The position numbers were made by a program, and so were the translations under genes. The notes beneath the pieces were generated by a model. That model made no database searches, had not been told where the DNA came from, and saw only the letters and a program-made list of their open reading frames with translations. A stretch of DNA of 33,661 nt from a bacterium (GTDB taxonomy: Bacteria; Babelota; Babeliae; Babelales; GCA-2401785), in contig DAOVOC010000001.1 in the NCBI GenBank assembly GCA_030629865.1, forward strand, positions 1-33,661, given 5' to 3'. Of this stretch, positions 15,549 through 23,990 are shown one piece after another. Within the stretch, counting starts at the first letter, position 1. The number at the start of each line of letters is the position of its first letter.

Positions 15549-16988
15549 ATGAAAATAAGAACTCGCTTTGCTCCTTCTCCCACAGGCTTTATGCATCTTG
15601 GAAATATTCGCACAGCACTTCTCAATTATCTTTTCACTCATCAACGCAATGGACGCCTTGTTCTGCGCATCGAAGATACAGACCAAGAAAGAAATACAAA
15701 CGAGTTCGAAGCAACAATTCTTAAAGACCTTGTATGGCTTGGTATCAAGTTTGAAGAAGGACCACAAATTGGCGGGACCCATGGACCATATTGTCAGTCA
15801 GATCGAAAAGAAATTTATGACGATGTTTTTAAGACGCTTGTTGGAAACCGGCTTGTTTACAGATGTTTTTGTACTCCAGAAACACTGCAAGCAAAACGAT
15901 CAGCACAAGCAGCAGAAGGAAAACCACCACGTTACGACCGTACGTGCCTGGGCCTACCACCAGACAAAGTAAAACAAAAAATTGCCGCAGGAGTACCATT
16001 TGTGTGGCGATTCAAGATAAACGATCGGCAACGGGTAGAATTTGAGGATATGGCACGCGGCACACAAAAATTTGATTTAGCACACTTTTCTGATTTTACG
16101 ATCACCCGCTCAGATGGCAGCTACACTTTTCTTTTCACAAACTTTGTTGATGACTGGAAAATGGAAATATCTCACGTTATTCGTGGAGAAGACCACCTTT
16201 CCAACACAGCCCTGCAGGGAGCGATGGCACATGCACTCGCCATAAAAATGCCGGTCTTCTGGCACCTTCCCATGATGTGTGACCATAACGGCAAAAAGCT
16301 TTCCAAACGTTCGGCACACTTTTCCCTAAAAGATCTAAAAGGCGAAGGTTTTTTGCCAGAAGCCATCTGTAACTATCTCGCCTTGGTTGGCGGACGCCTG
16401 ACAGGCGAACACCTAACAGATGAAATTCAAGACCTATCAGGTTTGATGAAAAAATTAGATTTCCACAATATTAGCTCAACAGGAAGTTCAAAATACGACG
16501 TCGAAAAACTTTTGTGGGTCAACCACAAATGGATTGCACGCCTTGAAGCACAAGATCTTTTAAAACGTGTTAAACCATTTCTAAAACATCTGATACAAAA
16601 CATTCAAATTGAAGACAAAGACCTTTTGAATCTCATTCAACACGTTAAAGATGAGGCTAAAACACTTGTTGATTTTGAAGCCTTATTAAAATTTCGCTTT
16701 ATAAAACCAACATTTGTAATCAGTGAACTTGAACCAATTTTAGATGCAAATCACACAAAAAAACTTGTTGGCATAATGCAGAATGAATCCCAAGCACAAG
16801 ACGACTTTGAGTCGTTTTTAACAAACTTTAAAACCGTCGCTTCAAAAGAAGGATTTAAGCCCAAGGCTATTTTTTCTCTTTTGCGCTACGTTTTAACCGG
16901 AAGCACTTCTGGAATAGGCATTCATGAACTTAACGACATGCTTGGATATAAAGAAATTCAAAAAAGGATAAAAGACATTTCGATTTAG
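15549..16988 (+). CDS. gltX: Glutamyl-tRNA synthetase
   Basis: Charges tRNA-Glu with glutamate. The 479-residue class I synthetase starts KIRTRFAPSPTGFMHLGNIRT, where HLGN (16-19) is the HIGH motif, and has KKLSKR (about residue 248) as the KMSKS motif. IEDTDQERN, NFVDDWKMEISHVIRGEDHLSNT and the helical anticodon-binding C-terminus are as in bacterial GluRS. Start ATG 15549 has an AGG nine bases upstream; an in-frame TTG at 15540 would add three residues and is less likely. It overlaps a convergent small gene by four bases. Confidence 0.95.
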   Translation: MKIRTRFAPSPTGFMHLGNIRTALLNYLFTHQRNGRLVLRIEDTDQERNTNEFEATILKDLVWLGIKFEEGPQIGGTHGPYCQSDRKEIYDDVFKTLVGNRLVYRCFCTPETLQAKRSAQAAEGKPPRYDRTCLGLPPDKVKQKIAAGVPFVWRFKINDRQRVEFEDMARGTQKFDLAHFSDFTITRSDGSYTFLFTNFVDDWKMEISHVIRGEDHLSNTALQGAMAHALAIKMPVFWHLPMMCDHNGKKLSKRSAHFSLKDLKGEGFLPEAICNYLALVGGRLTGEHLTDEIQDLSGLMKKLDFHNISSTGSSKYDVEKLLWVNHKWIARLEAQDLLKRVKPFLKHLIQNIQIEDKDLLNLIQHVKDEAKTLVDFEALLKFRFIKPTFVISELEPILDANHTKKLVGIMQNESQAQDDFESFLTNFKTVASKEGFKPKAIFSLLRYVLTGSTSGIGIHELNDMLGYKEIQKRIKDISI

Positions 16989-17242
16989 ACAACATCGTTT
17001 TTGATTAAACGATTCTCTTTTTTCTCGATCGAAAGCAAATAGCCGTTTTCTAGAAGATATTGGGCCACATTTAAAAAGTGTGACTCCATGTCTTTAGGAA
17101 CAAAAAATTCAAATATATTAGCCTTTTTATCAATGCACCGCTCAATACACAAATTTGGCTCATTGCGGAAAACACCATTTACAAACCACGTTTTTTCTCG
17201 ATTTGTAACAGCTTGATAATAAAAACAAAACAGATTTTCCAT
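16985..17242 (-). CDS. Small hypothetical protein (85 residues)
   Basis: A soluble, mixed-charge protein. The pattern of a short strand-rich start (FCFYYQAVTNREKTWFVNGVF) followed by IFEFFVPKDMESHFLNVAQYLLENG faintly recalls the DUF4911-type small proteins, but I cannot confirm this. It ends inside the last codons of convergent gltX (4-base overlap). It lies downstream of the 17394-18263 gene, though a terminator separates them. The reading is supported by packing and codon pattern only. Confidence 0.5.
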   Translation of the reverse strand: MENLFCFYYQAVTNREKTWFVNGVFRNEPNLCIERCIDKKANIFEFFVPKDMESHFLNVAQYLLENGYLLSIEKKENRLIKNDVV

Positions 17243-17337
17243 TGCAATACAATCTCAAAAAGCATTTAAAAACCAATGTTTAAACTACTGATAAGGGTAG
17301 CAACGGCAAATCAAAGCCTCAAGCAAAAAACATCCTC

Positions 17338-17368
17338 TCTAAAAACAAAAGCGGAACAGTTTTTCCGC
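17338..17368 (-). terminator. Rho-independent terminator of the Ala/Lys/Pro-rich exported protein gene
   Basis: On the minus strand a six-base stem, GCGGAA pairing with TTCCGC (17351-17356 / 17363-17368) around a six-base loop, is followed by TTTTGTTTTT. It lies 26 bases past the stop of the gene ending at 17394. Confidence 0.75.
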
Positions 17369-17393
17369 CCCGCCTTTGTTTGATATATTTTTA

Positions 17394-18263
17394 TTACATT
17401 CCTGGAGAAACTACAGGCCCATTTTGACCTATAGCCTTCATAGCTGGAAATTTAGGTAATCCCATTGATTTTCTGGGCGCTTTGAGTGGCGGCATGGCTC
17501 CCATCGCAGGAGAGGTCATTGGCAAAGCAGGAATCTTTGCCCCTCGAGCTCTTAGTGCCGCAGCCAAGGTAGGCTTTTTACCAGAAACTTTCGGCACCTT
17601 CATAGTTTTTGCAGCCAGTTTTTTAGGCGCTGCGGGCTTTGCCAATTTTGTAGGTTTTGCAAGTGTAGGCTTCACACTTCTAACAACTTTTCTCTTCGGC
17701 ATCGCCAGCATTCTTGCACTCATTTGTTCAGCTTTTTTGCGTGCTTTCGCTGCCTTAAATTCTTTTGCTTTTCTTTTTTTAGTACCAGATTTAACAGGAG
17801 GCTTTGCCCCCATTTTTGGCCATCCGTCTTGTTTTACAAGTCTTCCCAACATTTTTTCTGAGCGACCAATAACAGATTTCATAGCATACATTAACTGACC
17901 AACTTTTTGTGCTGATGCACCACCTGGTGATTCCAGCTCAACCCCTAAAGGAACCATCTTTGTTTTTAATGTTTGCCAAAACTCATTAGCAACAGCCTCT
18001 GGGATTTTTTTCCCAGCAGCTTCTGCGGCACTCCTCCACTCTTTTTCCGGAACAACCCTTAGTGCAGCTATTGCGTTTGCAAGCGATTGTGCTAATTCTC
18101 CAGCCTCTGTAACTGTTTTGCCAGCAGCTTGTGCTAATTCTCCAGCCTCTCTAGCTATATCTTCAATTTTTCCCTTTGCAACACTTCTGCTTTGAGCCTT
18201 TACTCCAGGTGTAATGCCGCCAGCAAAAGAAAAAAGTATTAGAGTAATAAACAACGCTTTCAT
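17394..18263 (-). CDS. Exported Ala/Lys/Pro-rich basic protein, unknown function
   Basis: 289 residues. A signal peptide (about 1-23, ending VKA) is followed by an Ala-rich helical region (about 25-150) with a 14-residue near-repeat starting GELAQ (encoded by a 22-base direct repeat, 18087-18108 and 18129-18150). From about 155 to the end the chain is extremely basic and low in complexity, with KKRKAKEFKAAKARKKAEQ and many K-P-A/K-L-A units, like histone H1-type tails, then Pro/Met-rich. There are no cysteines in the mature part. It has its own terminator. The export signal with a nucleic-acid-like binding tail is unusual: it may bind DNA, RNA, LPS or a host polymer. Function unknown. Confidence 0.75.
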   Translation of the reverse strand: MKALFITLILFSFAGGITPGVKAQSRSVAKGKIEDIAREAGELAQAAGKTVTEAGELAQSLANAIAALRVVPEKEWRSAAEAAGKKIPEAVANEFWQTLKTKMVPLGVELESPGGASAQKVGQLMYAMKSVIGRSEKMLGRLVKQDGWPKMGAKPPVKSGTKKRKAKEFKAAKARKKAEQMSARMLAMPKRKVVRSVKPTLAKPTKLAKPAAPKKLAAKTMKVPKVSGKKPTLAAALRARGAKIPALPMTSPAMGAMPPLKAPRKSMGLPKFPAMKAIGQNGPVVSPGM

Positions 18264-18398
18264 TTTCCCCTCCTTACAATTTTTAAAAAACTCGCATTAA
18301 CATTACCATGCAGCGGGCAATATCAGTCAACAGCCAATCGATAATGATTTATAAATATCAAAACACACTTCTTTGTGTCTCTACGGATAATGGGCATA

Positions 18399-18428
18399 TT
18401 GACCAACATCGCTTTAAAATGGTATGAA
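18399..18428 (+). promoter_or_regulatory. Possible promoter of the beta-barrel gene
   Basis: TTGACC (18399-18404) and TATGAA (18423-18428), 18-base spacer, 52 bases before the ATG at 18481. Confidence 0.4.
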
Positions 18429-18480
18429 CCTATCGTTCTAAAAGCAGCATTCTGCGCCACAAAACTAAGGGTCGCGAAGC

Positions 18481-19881
18481 ATGAAAATTAAAAACGTAGT
18501 AAGAAATTCAGCAATCGTAGTTTTTGCAGCATTTCTCATGACAACGTATCGGGCCACAACCGCACCACAAATGAATAGGATTGAACCGCTTCCGTCACAT
18601 TCTGTATTTGGCATCGATCCCTATCCTCCTTCAACAGAAGGCCGCGAAAAGGGCGACTGGCTTACTTCATTTCAGATTTCCCCATACTATCAAGATGCTC
18701 CCGGCTCACGCGATGACAAAGGAAACGAAGTAGCAATTGGTGCAGAACACGGATCTTGGAACACGGCCGGTATTTTTTACGGAGTTTTACCTGCCGTTGA
18801 CGACGCTTACGGTGCCAATGATTTACCGAACTCAACTTGGGCAGGAACCAAGCCTGCGGGAACCGGAGAAAATTACGAAAAATTTAAAGCCGCGCTAGAG
18901 CTTTTAGATACCAAATATACCAACACTGCAGATAACAATTTTGACACAGCAAACATAACTGACGCAGCTCACTCCGTGGCCGTAGACTTTAAAAGACTTG
19001 GTGTTCGAGGTGAAATAAGGCTCGCACTTTTTGAAGGTGCAGATATCACCATCAGAGGAGGCGCTTGCGAATATCGAATGACACCAACAACCCTTGAACC
19101 ACTCGCCAGTGCAGATTCTGATGTCACAAAATATTTACTTACCGAATCCAAACTAGACGAAATTATGAACGAAGTTGGGCTTTCTTGAAACCGTGTACAC
19201 GATGTTGTCCTAGAAGACACCTATGCTCAACTTTCCGGAGGCTATCCACTGGTGTTTCGCGATAATGATGGTAACGATGTTGCAACACTTGCACCATCTG
19301 TTTCTGTTGGAATATGGCTACCAACTGGCAAAAAACTTGATCACGACAAGCCATTTTCTATCGCAAGCGGTAACGATGGCCATACAGGTGTTTGCGTCGA
19401 AGGAGCGCTCAACATCGACTTTCACCAAACCATCCTTGCAAGTGTCGGCGGCGGCCTTACTTCATTTAATGACAAAGTATTTGATAAATTTCGCGTCCCC
19501 AACCATCGTCTACAAAATGGATTTTACCCATGGACAACAAAAGTTAAACGTGATCCTGGCCACTCTTGGTTTGCACACGCTTCGATGCGCTCTATTCATT
19601 TTATTCCTGATACTAGTTTTTATTTTGACTACAGCTACAGCGCCCACCAACAAGATACTTTGACCTGTGAAGACGTCTCTGCTCCGCGGCAAACACTTTT
19701 TACAGAAGGACTAAAACTTCTCGAAGAGCGCTCGATCTGGAACTGTCATGAATTGCATTGCGGAATTATGTACGAGGCTTCTCCAAATATGGAAATGGGC
19801 CTGGCATTCCATACTCATATTGGTGGCGAAATGACCTACAGAACAAAGACACTTAACGGCACAGTACGATTCTTATTTTGA
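18481..19881 (+). pseudogene. Outer-membrane beta-barrel-type protein gene interrupted by one in-frame UGA
   Basis: Two open readings, 18481-19188 and 19189-19881, lie in the same frame and are separated only by TGA at 19186-19188; read through they give 466 residues. A signal peptide (MKIKNVVRNSAIVVFAAFLM...) is followed by alternating polar/aromatic strands (FQISPYYQD, SWNTAGIFYG, RLGVRGEIRLALFEGADITIRG) that continue after the stop (LEDTYAQLSGGYPL, APSVSVGIWLPTG, LASVGGGLTS), ending in a C-terminal aromatic (VRFLF) as in outer-membrane barrels. truB and pheS end in TGA, so recoding is unlikely; a nonsense mutation (for example CGA or TGG to TGA) or a sequencing error is simplest. The upstream part alone, 235 residues, would lack the last strands. 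The family is not named. Confidence 0.7.
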
Positions 19882-19904
19882 CTAAATGAAAAAACAGGTA
19901 TACT
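19878..19904 (+). promoter_or_regulatory. Possible promoter of the rpsU-rbfA unit overlapping the barrel gene stop
   Basis: TTGACT (19878-19883) and TATACT (19899-19904) with a short 15-base spacer; TACTAC two bases further gives 17. The -35 box contains the TGA stop of the preceding gene. rpsU begins at 19964. Confidence 0.35.
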
Positions 19905-19963
19905 ACATACATAGTGTTGTTCTAGCTGATTAATGACGAAGCCCACTCGGAGGTGGATGCGAC

Positions 19964-20182
19964 GTGAGTTCGAGAAAAAGTTACAACATCGAAGTCTCAG
20001 TGACAGGAAATGTTGAAAAAAGCCTTAGGCAACTTAAGAAAAAGGTTGAACGTGAAGGTGTAGTACGTGATATGAAGCGCCTAGTTTATTTTGAACCGCC
20101 AACACAAAGACGCCGCAAGCGCCTTGTTCGAGCGATCAAACATAACCTCATGAAAAACGCCGAATATCTTATGGGCGACTAA
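19964..20182 (+). CDS. rpsU: 30S ribosomal protein S21
   Basis: 72-residue basic protein. YNIEVSVTGNVEKSLRQLKKKVEREGVVRDMKR follows the S21 pattern (strand, then ExxLRRFKRxxxxxGixxexKrr), and FEPPTQRRRKRLVRAIKHN matches the basic C-terminal helix YEkPSxkRkrk. It contacts 16S rRNA near the 3' end during initiation. Start is GTG 19964, with GGAGGTGG about eight bases upstream; a nearby ATG at 19957 is out of frame. First gene of a unit with rbfA (38 bases on) and the prepilin peptidase. Confidence 0.9.
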   Translation: MSSRKSYNIEVSVTGNVEKSLRQLKKKVEREGVVRDMKRLVYFEPPTQRRRKRLVRAIKHNLMKNAEYLMGD

Positions 20183-20220
20183 AATAGTCAGAATTGATTT
20201 GGCTTATATTGAGGATTTAG

Positions 20221-20601
20221 ATGTCGAGTGTACGCACTCCAAGTAGCATAAAAAGAGCACAACGCCAGTCGTATATTTTGCGCGAGCTTACTCCTATTTT
20301 GCAGGAGCTCTTTGCAAACGACCAGGCGTTGTCGAAACTTTTTGTCACACGTTTAGAACTTTCTCCAGACGGCAGCCTGTGCCACATTTTCTTTTCGACA
20401 TTTTCTGGAGTAAATCCAAAAGAAGAATATACAAAGGCAAGCTCAACATTAATATTGTACAAACCTTCCGTACGCAAAGCACTTTCAAATATTTTGCCTT
20501 CGCGTTATACGCCAGATATTCGCTTTCACTACGATGCGGGTAAAGAAAAAGAACGGTACTTAAACACATTGTTTGAAAAAATCCAAGAAGACGTCTCATA
20601 A
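20221..20601 (+). CDS. rbfA: Ribosome-binding factor A
   Basis: Helps the 30S subunit mature by binding near helix 1 of 16S rRNA. The 126-residue product shows the KH-like layout: KRAQRQSYILRELTPILQEL at the start, then VTRLELSPDGSLCHIFFSTF, a helix rich in Ser/Lys (VRKALSNILPSRYTPDIRF), and HYDAGKEKERYLNTLFEKI at the end (family DxSxxxxxRIxxLL). GAGGA is five bases before the ATG. Between rpsU and the prepilin peptidase, consistent with a translation-linked unit. Confidence 0.9.
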   Translation: MSSVRTPSSIKRAQRQSYILRELTPILQELFANDQALSKLFVTRLELSPDGSLCHIFFSTFSGVNPKEEYTKASSTLILYKPSVRKALSNILPSRYTPDIRFHYDAGKEKERYLNTLFEKIQEDVS

Positions 20602-20614
20602 AGCTTGGAAAATT

Positions 20615-21238
20615 ATGATGCTCGTTTTTGCACTAGCTCTACTACTCACCGTAGGTTGGTTAGCTTTATTCATTGTAAACTTGCGGGGTTCACCCTATAA
20701 ATTTGCCTACCTTTCTTCGCTTTTTGCTGTAATTCCACTTTTATGGCTTGCTCATGTAATAAAACTGCCAATATTGACAGGAGATCTTACAACGTTTCTG
20801 ATTTTTTCAATTTTTTTGGCATCTCTCGTTCTTACAACAATTTCAGATTTTTGCGAAATGATGGTTCCGCGTTTTTGCAGCATATGGCTAGTTCCGTTCT
20901 GGATAACGTTTTCTGCTCTTGGGTTTACAGGAATTTTTTTTGAATACAGCATGCTTGGAGCCCTTGTAGGCTACCTTCTTCCGAGAACAATCGCGTGGTT
21001 TTTTTGGAAATTTTCTGGCAAGCGAGGTCTTGGCACAGGCGACATAGAACTAACCGCCATGATTGGAGCATTTTTAGGGCCTCACGCAGCGCTAATGACA
21101 CTTAACCTTGGAGCAATCCTAGGTATCATTATTGGACTGCCATACCTCTATTTTGTTCGAAAAAATCTTTATGGCAAAATTCCATTCGCCCCGGCTCTTG
21201 CAGCAGGGGCATGCATCACATTATTTTTCGGAATCTAG
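20615..21238 (+). CDS. Prepilin peptidase (A24 family), methylase domain absent
   Basis: Integral membrane aspartic peptidase that cuts type IV prepilin-like leader peptides. From ATG 20615 it has 207 residues with about six or seven membrane segments. Both catalytic aspartates are visible: Asp78 in TISDFCEMMVPRF and Asp143 in GLGTGDIELTAMIGAFLG (the GxGD motif). The N-terminal cysteine-rich N-methyltransferase domain of full-length PilD is missing, as in shorter TadV/FlaK-like or single-function forms. A TTG at 20573 in frame would overlap rbfA by 29 bases; it has no good ribosome-binding site. It overlaps the convergent DHH gene by four bases. No pilin genes lie in the window. Confidence 0.85.
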   Translation: MMLVFALALLLTVGWLALFIVNLRGSPYKFAYLSSLFAVIPLLWLAHVIKLPILTGDLTTFLIFSIFLASLVLTTISDFCEMMVPRFCSIWLVPFWITFSALGFTGIFFEYSMLGALVGYLLPRTIAWFFWKFSGKRGLGTGDIELTAMIGAFLGPHAALMTLNLGAILGIIIGLPYLYFVRKNLYGKIPFAPALAAGACITLFFGI

Positions 21239-22218
21239 AACTTTGAAATAACTTCTTTTTCAGCATCTTGCAAGGTTCCTACTAATTCAAATCCAGCAGC
21301 GTTTTTGTGCCCACCACCACCTAATTTGTTAGCCAACTCAGAAACATTGTAATACTTGGAACGAAAAGAACCTTTTACAGTTCCATCTTCTTTTTCGACA
21401 AGCATCAAAACAATATCAGAACTAACAAGGCCGGCAAAAAAGTTAACGAATCCGCCAAGAACCGATTTATCTGTTCCAAATTTTTCAAAATCACTTTGCG
21501 CAATACTCGCAACAGAAAGAGAATTCCCCTTAATGTTTTTTATACGCGATAAAACCATGCCCCAAAATTTTACAACAAACGATGATTTATACGTTAAAAT
21601 TCGAGTTTTAACTTTCAGGAAATCGCTGCCAGCATCAATCAAAAATGCCGCCACACGAAGCGTTTTTGCATCAGAGAGTTGAGATCTGAATATTATCGAA
21701 TCATCAAGCAGGCCGCAGAGAAGAGCCTCCGCAGCAAAAGACGATATAGCAGATTCATCCCAAGCTACCAAAAATGAAGCAAGCACTTGGCATGCACTGG
21801 AAGCCTTTTGATCAACAAAATTAAACTCAACATCAAAAGTACTGTCACGATGATGGTCAATATTAATAAGAGGTATGCCATCAAATTCCTTGGTCCAATA
21901 CATTCGTTCACGATTCGCTGTATCCAAAACCATTATAAGATCCGGACTTTGAACATGCCGACCAATGTAAATTGGTTTTACTTTATAAAACGGTTTTATC
22001 TTGGGCTGATCTAACAACACTACTTCTATTTTTTTGTCCTTACTAATTAAGAAATCTGCTAGCGCCGCACACGAGCAAAGAGCATCTGCATCGGCACTTG
22101 CATGAGTCAGCAAAGTAATGCTCTTAGCGGCCTTAACATGTTCCCACGCCTCAAGAACTTTTTCTTCACCAAATTTCTGAGTAACATACCGATCAATAGA
22201 AAAATTAGTTTGACTCAC
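21235..22218 (-). CDS. DHH-family phosphoesterase, NrnA-like (oligoribonuclease / pAp phosphatase)
   Basis: About 327 residues with DHH and DHHA1 domains. Metal-binding motifs are seen in order: TLLTHASADADA (His39, Asp43, Asp45), VLDTANR, INIDHHRDS (the DHH motif), LLCGLLDDS and, in the C-terminal domain, GGGHKNAAGFEL (the glycine-rich substrate loop). NrnA proteins finish RNA decay by cutting nanoRNAs and may also hydrolyse pAp. The start is probably GTG 22218, with GGAG six bases upstream; GTG 22230 gives four more residues but has no such site. The 3' end overlaps that of the prepilin peptidase. RecJ-type activity cannot be excluded, but the length and lack of the OB domain argue against it. 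Confidence 0.85.
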   Translation of the reverse strand: MSQTNFSIDRYVTQKFGEEKVLEAWEHVKAAKSITLLTHASADADALCSCAALADFLISKDKKIEVVLLDQPKIKPFYKVKPIYIGRHVQSPDLIMVLDTANRERMYWTKEFDGIPLINIDHHRDSTFDVEFNFVDQKASSACQVLASFLVAWDESAISSFAAEALLCGLLDDSIIFRSQLSDAKTLRVAAFLIDAGSDFLKVKTRILTYKSSFVVKFWGMVLSRIKNIKGNSLSVASIAQSDFEKFGTDKSVLGGFVNFFAGLVSSDIVLMLVEKEDGTVKGSFRSKYYNVSELANKLGGGGHKNAAGFELVGTLQDAEKEVISKF

Positions 22219-22405
22219 TACAAACTCCACTTCACAAAATATTACTCAATTAAGAAATAACATTGACCATCATACTACACTTATTCTATAGGACCGAATA
22301 ATGAAATACTCGACCTAAACATCATAATGCTTCAGCTTAAAAGCGCTAAATATTTTTACAAATTAATAATTACCCTAGAGACCTATGCGAAAAAATATAG
22401 TATTT

Positions 22406-22435
22406 TTGACATTATATTTTAGAAACCGTTCATAA
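22406..22435 (+). promoter_or_regulatory. Possible promoter of the FolC-like gene
   Basis: A perfect TTGACA (22406-22411) lies 111 bases before ATG 22517; the -10 match is weak (CATAAA, 22431-22436, 19-base spacer). Confidence 0.25.
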
Positions 22436-22516
22436 ATATTGGAACAAAGGAAAGGAACCAATCCCCTGATTAGGAGCTTCGGCCAACCCGGGATCTCAAA
22501 AAAAAAGGAGCTAAAA

Positions 22517-23923
22517 ATGCTAACTCCGCAAAAAAATATTTCAAAAAAGCCAACACATAAGCGGGAAAAAAACAGAAGTTATAATGAAGTCATAACGCTA
22601 CTCAACGTTCTTCCAAAAATTAAATATGAAGCCGCAGCAGAACAGCGCGTCAAACAACTTGACGACCTTCTCGGCAACCCTTCAAAAAAAATGGAATTCG
22701 TTCTCGTTGGCGGAACAAATGGTAAAAGCATCACAGTACACCTAGCTGCCAAACTTCTTCTAGAAGAAAATGTTAAAACCGGCGCCTTACTTTCTGATCA
22801 TATTCTTTCGTATAACGAACGAATCAGTGTCAATAACCAAAATATTAATAACCGGCATTTTGCAGAAATTAGTGGGAGAGTTCTTGATACTGCTCATGCC
22901 AATAAAATTTGTGCCACATCGTATGAACTGATGCTTGTTTCATCTCTCCTTTATTTTGCATCACAAAATGTCGATTTGGCAGTACTCGAAGTTGGCCTCG
23001 GCGGAAGACTTGATGCGACAACAGCACTAAGTCCTCAAATCGTTGCAATTACACGAGCAACAGCAGATGATACAAATCTTTGTGGAAATAATTTAGATGA
23101 AACTGCATTTGAAATGATGGGAGTGGCAAAGCCAGGCTCATGGGTCATCTCTGCAGAACAAAGTAAACTGCGACTTCAAAAAATGAAGGCTGAAGCAAAA
23201 AAACGTAATTTTAAATGGGCAATGCCAATAAGAAAACTTGCACCACTTCCATACATTTACGAACAACTCTATGGACGCTCAGCATCATTGGCAGAACGCA
23301 TAGCTCAAATTTATGTAGAAGATATCAAAGGAAATTTTTCTCCATTCCTACGCGGCAATTTGCTTGCAACACAAAAAGGACAAAGAGGAAGACCAACACT
23401 TGAGGCAAAGCGAGCAGCAGAGCTTAACCCAGTAAAAACACTAAAAAACTTTTGGACTACACAGTTTGAACTTCTTCGAGGCCGATTTGAGCTTCTTGAA
23501 AAAGAAAAGCCAACCATACTTCTCGACAACGCAGATAATTACGACGCATTTTCAAACGTCTTTTTAGGATTACGGCTACTGCATTATCGCAGGCCAATTA
23601 GTAACATTGCCGTTATTTTGGGGCTTAAGGAAAACGCTAACGTTTCAGAAATTCTAAAGTTATCACGGTACTTGCTCAAAAAAATCTCAGGGAAACTGTT
23701 CTTTGTTCCACTACCAAACGACATACCATGCTACAACCCAACAGAGTTGGCACAAAGCGCACGTGCAATAAACATCAGAGCTCATGCGTTTGGATCGCTC
23801 AAAGAAGCGTTTAACGCGGCCAAAAACTCAGTTGATGAACGCAATGGAGTTGTTGCAGTAACCGGATCGCATGATCTTGTATCCGATTACTGGAAAACCG
23901 TTAGAGAAATTAAAAAACTATAA
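22517..23923 (+). CDS. FolC/Mur-ligase family protein with altered catalytic motifs
   Basis: 468 residues from ATG 22517, which has AGGAG six bases upstream; a TTG at 22439 would add 26 residues without a site. The family (folylpolyglutamate/dihydrofolate synthase) is clear from EVGLGGRLDATT, which is nearly the FolC signature, and from LSDHILSYNERISVNN (usual TSPHLxxxxERIxxN). But key sites differ: the P-loop is GGTNGKSI (65-72; usual GTNGKGS), the domain-2 motif is DNADN (usual DGAHN) and the D-H after TR is D-D. An insertion of roughly 40-60 residues (about 240-300) precedes RGRFELL (usual FPGRLE). So it may ligate a different substrate, or be weakly active. No other folate gene is present. 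A terminator follows. Confidence 0.75.
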   Translation: MLTPQKNISKKPTHKREKNRSYNEVITLLNVLPKIKYEAAAEQRVKQLDDLLGNPSKKMEFVLVGGTNGKSITVHLAAKLLLEENVKTGALLSDHILSYNERISVNNQNINNRHFAEISGRVLDTAHANKICATSYELMLVSSLLYFASQNVDLAVLEVGLGGRLDATTALSPQIVAITRATADDTNLCGNNLDETAFEMMGVAKPGSWVISAEQSKLRLQKMKAEAKKRNFKWAMPIRKLAPLPYIYEQLYGRSASLAERIAQIYVEDIKGNFSPFLRGNLLATQKGQRGRPTLEAKRAAELNPVKTLKNFWTTQFELLRGRFELLEKEKPTILLDNADNYDAFSNVFLGLRLLHYRRPISNIAVILGLKENANVSEILKLSRYLLKKISGKLFFVPLPNDIPCYNPTELAQSARAINIRAHAFGSLKEAFNAAKNSVDERNGVVAVTGSHDLVSDYWKTVREIKKL

Positions 23924-23931
23924 AAAAATAT

Positions 23932-23955
23932 GCGCCGGGGTTTTCTTCCCGGCGC
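23932..23955. terminator. Bidirectional terminator between convergent genes
   Basis: Perfect eight-base stem GCGCCGGG / CCCGGCGC (23932-23939 and 23948-23955) with an eight-base loop. On the minus strand it is followed by ATATTTTTTTA (strong), on the plus strand by TTCTATATATT (weaker). It separates the FolC-like gene and the 23991-24821 gene. Confidence 0.85.
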
Positions 23956-23990
23956 TTCTATATATTATCTACAAATAAAATTTTTATTTA

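Noticed and set aside
18481..19881. UGA recoding (Gly or Trp) as explanation for the interrupted barrel gene
   Set aside because: truB, pheS and the barrel gene itself end in TGA, so UGA works as a stop here.
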